From Frischella perrara (GTDB lineage: Bacteria > Pseudomonadota > Gammaproteobacteria > Enterobacterales > Orbaceae): a stretch of DNA of 64,000 nucleotides. The stretch is from NCBI RefSeq assembly GCF_000807275.1, contig NZ_CP009056.1, forward strand, positions 1,427,192-1,491,191, read 5' to 3'. Positions within the stretch are counted from its first letter, which is position 1; every line of letters starts with the position of its first letter. Made by a program: the position numbers and the translations under genes. Below the pieces are notes generated by a model. It was not told the origin of the DNA. It saw only the letters and a list, made by a program, of their open reading frames with translations, and did not search any database. Positions 22,103 through 33,544 of this stretch are shown here, piece after piece.

Positions 22103-23983
22103 TTAAGGCAATTGTTGTGTAAAATGCGTTTTATCAATTTGCGCAATTAAATGATGAATAGATTGAGTTAATTGCGCCATAAATTGATGATAACTATATG
22201 TCTTATGACTGATGGCATTTAATTGAGATTCCCAATGAGCGGTCATATCAGGAACTGTCATATCCGAAGGAAGCATATTAATTAAACGGCGCCCAATAGG
22301 TGTTGAACGAATTCTTTTTCCTTGTCGTGTTAAAAATTCCCGTTTGAATAATAGTTCTATGATTCCTGCGCGTGTAGCTTCGGTACCTAAACCGTCAGTA
22401 ACGCGTAAGATTTTCTTGATCGCAGGATCATTGACAAAACGCGCAATGCCGGTCATTGCTGAAAGCAAAGTAGCATCACTAAAAGGTTGAGGTGGTGTAG
22501 TCTCTTTATTTATTAATTCCGCATCAATACATAATCCTTGATCGCCTTTTTTTACCAAATGAGTTAATAAAGGTTCGGATTGTTGATTTGGTTCACTATT
22601 AGTTGATCTAAACAATTTCTTCCAACCTTCTGCTATCATTTGATTAGCCTTCGCAATGAATTTACCTCTAGCGATTTCAGCATCAATCTGTAATTCTGCA
22701 TATCGATAATTCGGATAAAATTGTGCTAAATATTGTATTGCAACCGCAATATAAACAGCTTGTTCATCAGCTGTTAAACGACTAAGATCAGCCTTTCTCA
22801 GAGTGGGAATAATAGCATGGTGTACTTCGACTTTTTTATCATCCCAAGTTTTGCTTCGCAAATTGAGATCAGCCTGTTCAATGGCAGGTATCAAACTAGG
22901 GCAATTATGACTCATCGCAACGATAACCCCTTTTATTTGTTTAAGGTGGTCTTTAGGTAAATAGCGACAATCTGAACGAGGATAGGTAATGAGTTTATGT
23001 TTTTCGTACAACGACTGACAAACGTCTAATACATCTTGTGCACTTAATCCCTTCTTTTTTGCCATTTCGATTTGTAATGTCGATAAATTATAAGGTAATG
23101 GCGGTGCAATTTCTTTTTTCTTATTACTCACATTTTTTATATAAGCGGGTTGCTGTTTGATACGTTGACAAACATTTTCTGCTAATGCTTTAACCAGTAT
23201 GCGCCCTTCTTCATCCTGATAAGGTGCACAAGCCTCACTTGGTTGCCATTTAGCTTTAAATGTCTCTTTATGCTCCGTTTCAATAACAGCAAATACTTCA
23301 TAAAAAGGTTTACTCACGAAATTCTCAATTTCTAGATCACGACGCACTACTAATCCTAACACTGGCGTTTGTACGCGACCGATTGAAAGTACACCTTGAT
23401 AACCTTGACGTTGTCCTTTGATAGTACATAAACGACTCATATTAATACCATATAACCAATCAGCCCGTGCTCTAGCTAAAGCGGAAGTGGATAGTGATAT
23501 AAAATCTTGGTTATCACGTAAATTATTCAGTGATTTTTCAACTGCCTCCGCGTTTAAATCACTAATTAAACAGCGCTTTATCGCTCGACGCTTTTCTATA
23601 TTGATTTTGCAATAATTAATTACTTCATCAACCAACAATTGACCTTCTCTATCAGGATCCCCGGCATGAACAATTACTGAAGCATCCTTTATTAATTGCT
23701 TAAGAATAGTAAATTGTTTTTCAGTACTGTTTTTGGGAATGAGTAACCAATGCTCGGGTAAAATTGGTAAATCACTAATTTGCCATTTTTTATACCGAGG
23801 ATCGTATTTATCTGGCGCAGCTTGCTCTAATAGATGACCAATACACCAACTTACAATATCACCATTACCGGCACGAATAAAACCTTGACCTTTTTGGTGT
23901 GGTTTAGGTAATACATCCGCAATTGCTCGGGCTAGGCTTGGTTTTTCGGCAATAAATAACCGGTATGGTTGCTTGTGTTGCAT
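22103..23983 (-). CDS. topB: DNA topoisomerase III
   Basis: A 626-aa type IA topoisomerase. The Toprim domain at the N-terminus holds RLFIAEKPSLARAIADVLP and the metal motif GDPDREGQ (near residues 109-116). The active tyrosine lies in LITYPRSDCRYLP. SIGRVQTPVLGLVVRRD and TDGLGTEATRAGIIELLFKR match E. coli TopB (653 aa). The E. coli protein's Lys-rich C-terminal tail is absent: this one ends shortly after the last barrel helix. It relaxes negative supercoils and decatenates with RecQ, whose gene is 30 kb away in this window. Confidence 0.95.
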   Translation of the reverse strand: MQHKQPYRLFIAEKPSLARAIADVLPKPHQKGQGFIRAGNGDIVSWCIGHLLEQAAPDKYDPRYKKWQISDLPILPEHWLLIPKNSTEKQFTILKQLIKDASVIVHAGDPDREGQLLVDEVINYCKINIEKRRAIKRCLISDLNAEAVEKSLNNLRDNQDFISLSTSALARARADWLYGINMSRLCTIKGQRQGYQGVLSIGRVQTPVLGLVVRRDLEIENFVSKPFYEVFAVIETEHKETFKAKWQPSEACAPYQDEEGRILVKALAENVCQRIKQQPAYIKNVSNKKKEIAPPLPYNLSTLQIEMAKKKGLSAQDVLDVCQSLYEKHKLITYPRSDCRYLPKDHLKQIKGVIVAMSHNCPSLIPAIEQADLNLRSKTWDDKKVEVHHAIIPTLRKADLSRLTADEQAVYIAVAIQYLAQFYPNYRYAELQIDAEIARGKFIAKANQMIAEGWKKLFRSTNSEPNQQSEPLLTHLVKKGDQGLCIDAELINKETTPPQPFSDATLLSAMTGIARFVNDPAIKKILRVTDGLGTEATRAGIIELLFKREFLTRQGKRIRSTPIGRRLINMLPSDMTVPDMTAHWESQLNAISHKTYSYHQFMAQLTQSIHHLIAQIDKTHFTQQLP

Positions 23984-24011
23984 AATGAGTTAGTTAAATT
24001 AAAGTTCATAG

Positions 24012-24046
24012 TAAAAATCCTACAAGATCTTAACAGTCTTATAGGA
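24012..24046 (-). terminator. Intrinsic terminator of zntB
   Basis: On the minus strand TCCTATAAGA pairs with TCTTGTAGGA (one U-G), followed by TTTTTAC. It lies 41 bp after the zntB stop codon. Confidence 0.85.
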
Positions 24047-24086
24047 AATAGAGATTAAATATAAACATGCTATTTAGCGGTATTTA

Positions 24087-25130
24087 TTACCACCATTTTT
24101 TTAGTCTTAGCCAAATTACAGAAACAATGCTAATGGCAAAAATTAAAACGACTAATAAACTAAAAGACCATATTCGATCATTGAACGGTATCCCTCCTAA
24201 ATTAACGCCCAGCAGACTAGTTAAAAAAGTAATAGGAGTAAATATGATCGTAAATACGGACATTAAATAAATGCGTTTGTTTGTTGATTCGGCCAAAAAA
24301 CTAGTAATTTGTTCCATAATTGACGCTAATCGTAATAAGCAACTATCAATATCAGAGACATAATGATTTTGCTGATTGGATATATCATGTAAACGTTGCC
24401 GATCATTATCATCAATCCATGATATACGTTCGGTTGAGATCTTAACAAAAATATCACGTTGAGGCGATAATAAGCGTCGTAAAACAATTAATTGTTTCCG
24501 CACTCGTCCAATTTCCTTATAAGAAAGGATATGTTGATTTAATACTGAATCTTCAAGTTTGATAATTTTATTGTGCACACCATCAAAAGACAAATTGACT
24601 TGATCACTAATCAGTTCAGATACCTGAATCAACCAGTCTGCAACATCCACAGGACCAATTCCTTTTTCTAAATTCTCTTTTAGTTGAGATATAGCATCAA
24701 TTTGTTGATGTCGGGTTGAAATAACAAGATTATCAGTAATATAAAAACGAAATGTGACAATTGGATCAGGTAATGTATTAGGCGTATAATTTACACCACG
24801 CATAACGACTAAAATACCTGAATCAAATCGAGTCTCTTTGGAAATTTGATTTGGTTTGATCAATTCTTCCTTAACTAAGTTTGGAAGTAAATCGGTTGAT
24901 TGTATCCAATTTATAGTCTGTTGATTTGAAAAATCTAAATGAATCCAACACGGTTTTGCAATAGTTGCTTTACCATGGCTCTCTATCGGCATTCCATTAC
25001 CTTTACCATCTAGTTGGCAACTAAAAATTGGATTCGCTGACAGAAGTTCGGAATTTTTGATGGGTAAGATCTTGACCTTTTTATCAATAAAACGATTAGC
25101 TTCACAATTTTGGGAATCTTTATCCGCCAT
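24087..25130 (-). CDS. zntB: ZntB-like CorA-family metal transporter
   Basis: A 347-aa member of the CorA superfamily. It has a large cytoplasmic N-terminal domain, a long helical region (RKQLIVLRRLLSPQRDIF, RLHDISNQQNHYVSDID), and two C-terminal membrane helices separated by a loop carrying the signature GVN in LLGVNLGGIPF. Sequence from about residue 60 on follows E. coli ZntB (327 aa), a Zn2+ transporter. The N-terminal 20 residues are an extension. The short spacing after the acpH region (about 180 bp) and the own terminator suggest it is monocistronic. Confidence 0.9.
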   Translation of the reverse strand: MADKDSQNCEANRFIDKKVKILPIKNSELLSANPIFSCQLDGKGNGMPIESHGKATIAKPCWIHLDFSNQQTINWIQSTDLLPNLVKEELIKPNQISKETRFDSGILVVMRGVNYTPNTLPDPIVTFRFYITDNLVISTRHQQIDAISQLKENLEKGIGPVDVADWLIQVSELISDQVNLSFDGVHNKIIKLEDSVLNQHILSYKEIGRVRKQLIVLRRLLSPQRDIFVKISTERISWIDDNDRQRLHDISNQQNHYVSDIDSCLLRLASIMEQITSFLAESTNKRIYLMSVFTIIFTPITFLTSLLGVNLGGIPFNDRIWSFSLLVVLIFAISIVSVIWLRLKKWW

Positions 25131-25311
25131 AATTTAACCTTTAAAATTTAATCTGAACTCTTCATATTCATTATTCTTAAAAGTCAGTTTTATTAATATA
25201 CTCTCATCTGGCTACCATAAATTAACCAAATAAGAAACCTCATCTCCTTTCGTCTATTTAGTTATTAATATAGATAGAATTATATTATTTATTAAACTCA
25301 TATCAACCCAA

Positions 25312-25893
25312 CTATAGTTTGTTAAATGTAGCATCATGCACTAATAGTGGGTAAAAGCTGTCAAAGATTTGTGCCAATTGATCGTAATGCTGCTCAATAT
25401 CCATAAACGTATTACGTAATGAGATCAATTTAGGACGGCGATTAGCCATACCATTAAGTACTTTGCCAATAAACTGTAAATTGGCATACCTGATCAACCA
25501 ATTATCTTGCCACATATGTTGTATGAATTGTTTAAATTCAGTACCAAATAGATCAATATAAGGATTAATTTGATGTTGCATATTGTTATTGAATGTCACT
25601 AAATCAAGTTTCAAACCATAACGATGCCAATATCTCGATAAAAAATGGTCCCATACAATGTCCAACGTTATGGGGGCGACTCTTTGATACTGTGGTTGAA
25701 ATAATGATTTTGCTTGTTTTACAGCATCAAGTTGATCTGTTCGTTTATCGATTCGCCGATGTAACATAATGCCATCGGCTATTTTTGTTGGATACTGCCG
25801 GTAAGGATCGCCTTTAACAAAATCAGCAGCAACATTGCCAATTATTGAGCTGTTAGCCAAAGTAGCCAAATGCATATGAGCAAGTAAATTCAT
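25312..25893 (-). CDS. acpH: Acyl carrier protein phosphodiesterase
   Basis: A 193-aa enzyme, the same length as E. coli AcpH, that removes 4'-phosphopantetheine from holo-ACP. Conserved metal-binding and core segments are visible: MNLLAHMHLA, GNVAADFVKGDP, GIMLHRRIDKRTD, VAPITLDIVWDHFLSRYW and VLNGMANRRP. It lies 29 bp downstream of the siderophore-interacting protein gene on the same strand, so probably co-transcribed with it. Confidence 0.93.
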   Translation of the reverse strand: MNLLAHMHLATLANSSIIGNVAADFVKGDPYRQYPTKIADGIMLHRRIDKRTDQLDAVKQAKSLFQPQYQRVAPITLDIVWDHFLSRYWHRYGLKLDLVTFNNNMQHQINPYIDLFGTEFKQFIQHMWQDNWLIRYANLQFIGKVLNGMANRRPKLISLRNTFMDIEQHYDQLAQIFDSFYPLLVHDATFNKL

Positions 25894-25922
25894 ATAATCT
25901 TCTTTACCTTGTTAGGTAATAC

Positions 25923-26723
25923 TTAATCATGATGTTTAAATTCCCCTTCAGCAAAACCTTTACGCCAATAACTAATTAGGCTTAGATTCTCACGTGTAAG
26001 TGTTGGAAATAAATCCATTATGGTATGACGTAATTGCTGAGCCGCCGAGGATTCCAGTCCACCCCAAATCATTATTTTTGAAGTGTCACTTAAATTGTTT
26101 AAATATTTAACCATATGTTCATGTAACGAATTTTCGTCATGAGTTTGAATTAACCAATTAACATTGGCATTAGCGGGTAGATTTAATGTTTGAATATCGG
26201 ACTTATTTTTTATTTCGATAAAAGCCAATATTTGTTGTTGTGCTGGAGCGTGCTCCAAGGTATAACATATAGCGGGCAATGCTGAAAGATCTCCTGCTAA
26301 AATCCATTGTTTGTCAATATCATAGGTTGATTTTGCTCCTAAACCAATTATTCCGATCACATCATTAATTTTTGCATTTCGTGCCCAATTAGTGGTCTTA
26401 CCTTGATCGTGAATAACAAAAATCACTGATAATATTTGTTTTTTAACATCATATTGACGGACACTATAGATTCTTACCCTTTCCTGAGCACCATCCTGCC
26501 AAATAATTTGATTGTCTTGATTAATAGTTGGAAAAGCCAGATCGCCATTTTGGTCAGGGAATAATAAAGTTATATGAGGACCAATCCACTGATCCTCTAT
26601 GGGTAAAGGTTTGGATGATATAAAGCTGATCTCAATCAGATTGTCAGAACATAATTTAATTTCACTAACGGTTAATAGACCATTGATAATAATCCGTTTT
26701 TTTGCTGATTGTTTTTTATTCAT
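25923..26723 (-). CDS. Siderophore-interacting protein (FAD ferric-siderophore reductase family)
   Basis: A 266-aa protein of the SIP family (ViuB/YqjH type), which reduces ferric siderophores in the cytoplasm. Family motifs: FAD-binding RVRIYSVRQ (family R-x-Y-S/T-x-R), HDQGKTTNWARNAKINDVIGIIG, the nucleotide-side AGDLSALPAI, and the C-terminal signature YWRKGFAEGEF followed by His residues. The start is preceded by AAGGAATCT-type sequence. It sits 35 bp after potF and 29 bp before acpH. I see no Fur box just upstream. A ferric-siderophore importer that could feed it lies at 45596-49408. Confidence 0.88.
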   Translation of the reverse strand: MNKKQSAKKRIIINGLLTVSEIKLCSDNLIEISFISSKPLPIEDQWIGPHITLLFPDQNGDLAFPTINQDNQIIWQDGAQERVRIYSVRQYDVKKQILSVIFVIHDQGKTTNWARNAKINDVIGIIGLGAKSTYDIDKQWILAGDLSALPAICYTLEHAPAQQQILAFIEIKNKSDIQTLNLPANANVNWLIQTHDENSLHEHMVKYLNNLSDTSKIMIWGGLESSAAQQLRHTIMDLFPTLTRENLSLISYWRKGFAEGEFKHHD

Positions 26724-26758
26724 CCTTCAGATTCCTTTTTGTATTATATATGCGACAT

Positions 26759-27874
26759 TCAGCGACCTGTTAATACTCGAGTCCACATTCTTGTCATCAT
26801 GCGATCGATATTAGGAGATTGTTCTTTAACTATAAATAAACGATTTATCACATCTTTATCAGGATAAACAATCGGATTATTCCTAACATCTGGTTTAACA
26901 TACTGTAATGCATCTTTATTGGCACTAGGAAAATAAATACCATTAGTTATATTTGCCATAACTTGAGGTTCTAATAAATAGTTTAAAAAAGTATACGCTT
27001 CTTTTATATTATGTGCATCTTTTGGAATAGCTAAAGCATCAAATGAAATAATTGCACCTTCTTTAGGAACAAAATAATCAATTTCGACGCCATTTTTTGC
27101 TAATTTGGCAGCACTAGCGGCTTGCTGGATATCACCCGACCAACCTATTGCTACACAAATATCACCGGCTGATAAATCATTAATATATTTGGAGTTATGG
27201 AAATACGTCACATAATCACGTAGTGTCTTTAAAAATTGTGTAGCTTGGTCATAGTCAGCTTGTTTTCGGCTATTAGGATCTTTACCAAGATAATTTAATA
27301 CGGTAGGAAACATTTCACTTGCCGTATCCAAAAATGCCACACCACACTGTTTTAATTTGGCTAAATTTTCCGGTTTAAAAATCAAATCCCAACTATCAAC
27401 AGGTGCATTTTCGCCTAAAATTTCACGCACTTTTTTTACATTATAGCCAATACCCGTTGATTGCCAAATATAAGGGATAGCATAACGATTTTCAGGATCG
27501 TGGATCGCCATCATTTCAAGAAATTTCTCATCTAAATGATAATAATTTGGTAATTTAGTTTTATCTAAGGGTTGATATATATCAACGCGCAACTGCCGAG
27601 CAAGGAAATTATCAGAAGGTACAACAATATCATAACCCGTTTTACCAGCCATTAATCGACCATCTAATACTTCATTAGAATCATAAACATCATATGTCAC
27701 ATTAATATGTGTTAATTGTTCAAAATTAGCAATCGTATCTTTGGCAATAAAATCCGACCAATTATATATGTGCAAATCTTGTGCCTTAGCAAAAGTAGCA
27801 AAAAATATCCATAGACCAATGAATATTATGAAATTTTTAAGTCGAGTTGGAATCTGAAGATATTTGCTTACCAT
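26759..27874 (-). CDS. potF: PotF/PotD-type polyamine-binding periplasmic protein
   Basis: A 371-aa periplasmic binding protein with a signal peptide (cleavage after AKA, near residue 31). It resembles E. coli PotF (putrescine) more than PotD: LHIYNWSDFIAKDT, YDVYDSNEVLDGRLMAGKTGYDIVVPS, STGIGYNVKKV, LGENAPVDSWDLIFKPENL, VLNYLGKDPNS and GDICVAIGWSGD. AAAGGAGG lies 12 nt before ATG, a rather long spacing. No ATPase or permease genes (potGHI) are adjacent; instead the SIP and acpH genes follow closely. The substrate (putrescine versus other polyamines) is inferred. Confidence 0.9.
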   Translation of the reverse strand: MVSKYLQIPTRLKNFIIFIGLWIFFATFAKAQDLHIYNWSDFIAKDTIANFEQLTHINVTYDVYDSNEVLDGRLMAGKTGYDIVVPSDNFLARQLRVDIYQPLDKTKLPNYYHLDEKFLEMMAIHDPENRYAIPYIWQSTGIGYNVKKVREILGENAPVDSWDLIFKPENLAKLKQCGVAFLDTASEMFPTVLNYLGKDPNSRKQADYDQATQFLKTLRDYVTYFHNSKYINDLSAGDICVAIGWSGDIQQAASAAKLAKNGVEIDYFVPKEGAIISFDALAIPKDAHNIKEAYTFLNYLLEPQVMANITNGIYFPSANKDALQYVKPDVRNNPIVYPDKDVINRLFIVKEQSPNIDRMMTRMWTRVLTGR

Positions 27875-28279
27875 TTCTGCGCTTGTCCTCCTTTAAGCAA
27901 AGTAGTTAGTTTAATTCAAAATTAAAATATAATTATTAATCAATAGCATAACGATTAATTGCGATAATTACTATTATTTAATTTTTATTTACAATCTTTA
28001 ATTTAAGTAAATCGATCAATTCATTAATATAAGTTAAAATAGTAACTAACCATGCAAATAATATTGATAAGTCGCTAATATTACTATTTTTAATCCTAAT
28101 TATTAAGTGACTTTACATAATCAATAATAGCTGAACGTTATTTTTTTTGATCCACAGCACATAATTAAGCTGTAAAGTCTGATTAAGATCACACAATCTA
28201 GTTTTGCAACTTTTCAGGTACGAATTTAACGGAGTATCATGTTTAGGGGCAGTTCTAATGATAACTATACAATTACGAT
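27875..28279. other. Divergent intergenic region between potF and bglG
   Basis: A 405-bp AT-rich region without an ORF. The potF-proximal half shows nothing distinctive. The bglG-proximal part holds a CRP-like site and candidate promoter, listed separately. No RAT or terminator is seen upstream of bglG, unlike the E. coli bgl operon. Confidence 0.6.
28175..28240 (+). promoter_or_regulatory. CRP-like site and candidate bgl promoter
   Basis: TCTGA-N6-TCACA (28178-28193) is one mismatch from the CRP core. Downstream, TTTTCA (28211-28216), an 18-bp spacer and TATCAT (28235-28240) form a weak promoter with an inferred start near 28247. The CRP centre is then about -61.5, the class I position. Confidence 0.6.
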
Positions 28280-29134
28280 ATGAGAATTCATAAAATACTA
28301 AATAATAATGTCCTTGTTACGCTTGATAGCGTAGGTAACGAGAAAATCATTACGGGACGAGGAATAGGATTTAAAAAAAAAATTGGCGATGTTGTTGATA
28401 AATCCTTGATTGAAAAACAATTTTCATTAACTAGCCAAGAGTTATTGCCCAAATTCAGCGAGCTATTGTCGGAAATCCCACTAGAAGTTATTACCGTAAG
28501 TGAAATTATCATTAATTATGCCACCACATCTTTAGGACAAAAGTTACAAGATAGCATCTATATTTCACTTACCGATCATATTCATTATGCCATCGAAAGG
28601 CAAAAACAAGGATTTTTCATACCAAATAGTTTTTTATGGGAAACCAAGAAACTTTATGCTAAAGAGTTTAAAATTGCCGAATATGCTCTTGAGATTATTA
28701 ATGAAAGATTAGGTATTAAATTACCAGAAGATGAAGCAGGTTTTATTACTTTTCACATCATTAATGCCCAACTCAATGATTCCATGTCAAACATTATTAC
28801 CATGACCAAAATCATGCGAGAAATTTTGCATATAGTTAAATACTATTTCAAATTTGAATATGATGAGGAAAGCCTAACGTATCAGCGTTTCATTGTTCAT
28901 TTAAAATTTTTCGCTCATCGAATGCTGAATAATAATGTTACAAAATGTCGTGATATCGCTCTACTTGAAATCATTAAACATCAATATCAACAAGCATTTC
29001 TATGTACTCAACGCGTTGCAAAACACTTGGAACAACATTATGATCACACCTTAACAGAAGATGAAACGCTTTATCTAACAATTCATATTGAACGGCTTCG
29101 TAATGAGTTACAGCAAATTGCTGAAACAGGTTAA
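28280..29134 (+). CDS. bglG: BglG/LicT-family transcriptional antiterminator
   Basis: A 284-aa RNA-binding antiterminator. The N-terminal CAT domain (1-55) starts MRIHKILNNNVLVT and has GRGIGFKKK. PRD1 (about 65-170) carries ISLTDH (His near 100) and ITFHIINAQ (His near 159). PRD2 (about 172-280) carries HLKFFAHR (His near 208) and LTIHIERLR (His near 269). PTS phosphorylation of these histidines sets activity: BglF inactivates it without substrate, HPr-type phosphorylation activates it. It matches E. coli BglG well. Expected targets in this window are the RATs at 29223 and 6848. Confidence 0.95.
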   Translation: MRIHKILNNNVLVTLDSVGNEKIITGRGIGFKKKIGDVVDKSLIEKQFSLTSQELLPKFSELLSEIPLEVITVSEIIINYATTSLGQKLQDSIYISLTDHIHYAIERQKQGFFIPNSFLWETKKLYAKEFKIAEYALEIINERLGIKLPEDEAGFITFHIINAQLNDSMSNIITMTKIMREILHIVKYYFKFEYDEESLTYQRFIVHLKFFAHRMLNNNVTKCRDIALLEIIKHQYQQAFLCTQRVAKHLEQHYDHTLTEDETLYLTIHIERLRNELQQIAETG

Positions 29135-29222
29135 ATTGCGAAGCTGATCACAATTCTAATTTTATTATTAATTAGGGACTTTTCAGAATATAAAAAAAAA
29201 TGCTAGTCTTGTCTCAAAATTT

Positions 29223-29255
29223 GGATTGTTACTGTTAGTAATAACAGGCAAAACC
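29223..29255 (+). promoter_or_regulatory. BglG-type ribonucleic antiterminator (RAT) before bglF
   Basis: Starts GGATTGTTACTGTT and ends AACAGGCAAAACC, with stem ACTGTT/AACAG and the conserved internal loops. It overlaps the 5' arm of the terminator at 29252-29292. It is the twin of the element in the bglH leader. Confidence 0.95.
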
Positions 29256-29292
29256 TAAATCTCCTGCCTCGGGGGGTTTAGGTTTTTTTTTG
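29252..29292 (+). terminator. Regulated terminator between bglG and bglF
   Basis: AACCTAAA (29252-29259) pairs with TTTAGGTT (29277-29284) around a GC-rich inner stem (CTCC with GGGG), followed by a run of nine Ts. It is open only when the RAT is stabilised. Confidence 0.92.
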
Positions 29293-29309
29293 ATTTGGAA
29301 ATAGGATGA

Positions 29310-32621
<3,312 letters not shown>

Positions 32622-32629
32622 CCGAAAAT

Positions 32630-33427
32630 ATGACGATGAAATTGAAATCTATATTAACCATTGCGTTTTTTTTCATTTTATCGGCAATTACCGGCTGTAG
32701 TAGTACGCAGTCGGTATCATCTGACGATACGGTGACAATCTATTTTGCACGTCATGGCAAAACACTTTTTAATACATTTGATTTAGTTCAAGGTTGGGCT
32801 GATTCACCTTTAACTGAACAAGGCATTGAGGTGGCACAATTTTTGGGTGAAGGGTTGAAAGACACCAAATTCGATGCATTTTATACCAGCGATGCAGGTA
32901 GGCAGCGTGAAACTATGCGTGTCATTTTACAACAAATGAAAGTTGAAAATTACTCCATCCAAGAACTTAGTGGTTTACGTGAGGTATTTTATGGTGGTTT
33001 TGAAGGTCAACCTAACAAAACCATGGTAAATGCTAGTATGAAATTACTAGGTTATCAATCAACATCTGCTTTCTATGATGCCTATAAGGCCGGCAAAATT
33101 CCAGTAAAACGTCTAACTAATAGCATCGCACAGATGGATAACAAAAAACTAGCAGAAACTTATGCGCAAGTAAAATCAAGAACACAAGATGCTCTAAATA
33201 CTATCGTTAAGAATGCCCTAGCTAGAGGTCAAAATAATGTGTTGGCGATTTCATCAGGTATGTCAATGCAAATTATGATCGATGATTTAACCGATGATAG
33301 TACTAAGAACAAACCATTAAGTAATGCCACAATCGTAAAAATTACTTATCACAATGGTCAATATCACGTTGATGAAATTGGTAATATGCAATACGTCAAT
33401 CAAGGACGAATAGCTTTAAAAAAATAG
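32630..33427 (+). CDS. Lipoprotein of the histidine phosphatase family, second catalytic His missing
   Basis: A 265-aa protein with a lipoprotein signal (ITGC, Cys23; ATGs at 32630 or 32636 both possible). The histidine-phosphatase (phosphoglycerate mutase-like) fold begins with FARHGKT (His42), followed by GWADSPLTEQG, YTSDAGRQRET and LREVFYGGFEG. The second catalytic histidine, normally in a SHG motif, is replaced: the segment reads AISSGMS, with Ser209 (codon TCA at 33254) in its place. Residual or altered activity, or a binding role, is therefore possible. It is 8 bp after bglB. A paralogue with the intact motif lies at 34904. Its physiological substrate is unknown. Confidence 0.85.
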   Translation: MTMKLKSILTIAFFFILSAITGCSSTQSVSSDDTVTIYFARHGKTLFNTFDLVQGWADSPLTEQGIEVAQFLGEGLKDTKFDAFYTSDAGRQRETMRVILQQMKVENYSIQELSGLREVFYGGFEGQPNKTMVNASMKLLGYQSTSAFYDAYKAGKIPVKRLTNSIAQMDNKKLAETYAQVKSRTQDALNTIVKNALARGQNNVLAISSGMSMQIMIDDLTDDSTKNKPLSNATIVKITYHNGQYHVDEIGNMQYVNQGRIALKK

Positions 33428-33544
33428 TATTTATCGATCAAAAAATTAGGTTAACTTTAAGTTAGAAGCTAATTTAACTAATAACCCCAAATAATTTAGT
33501 AATTATATTTATTGAATTGTTTAGGCTCCTAAAAGGAAATAAAT

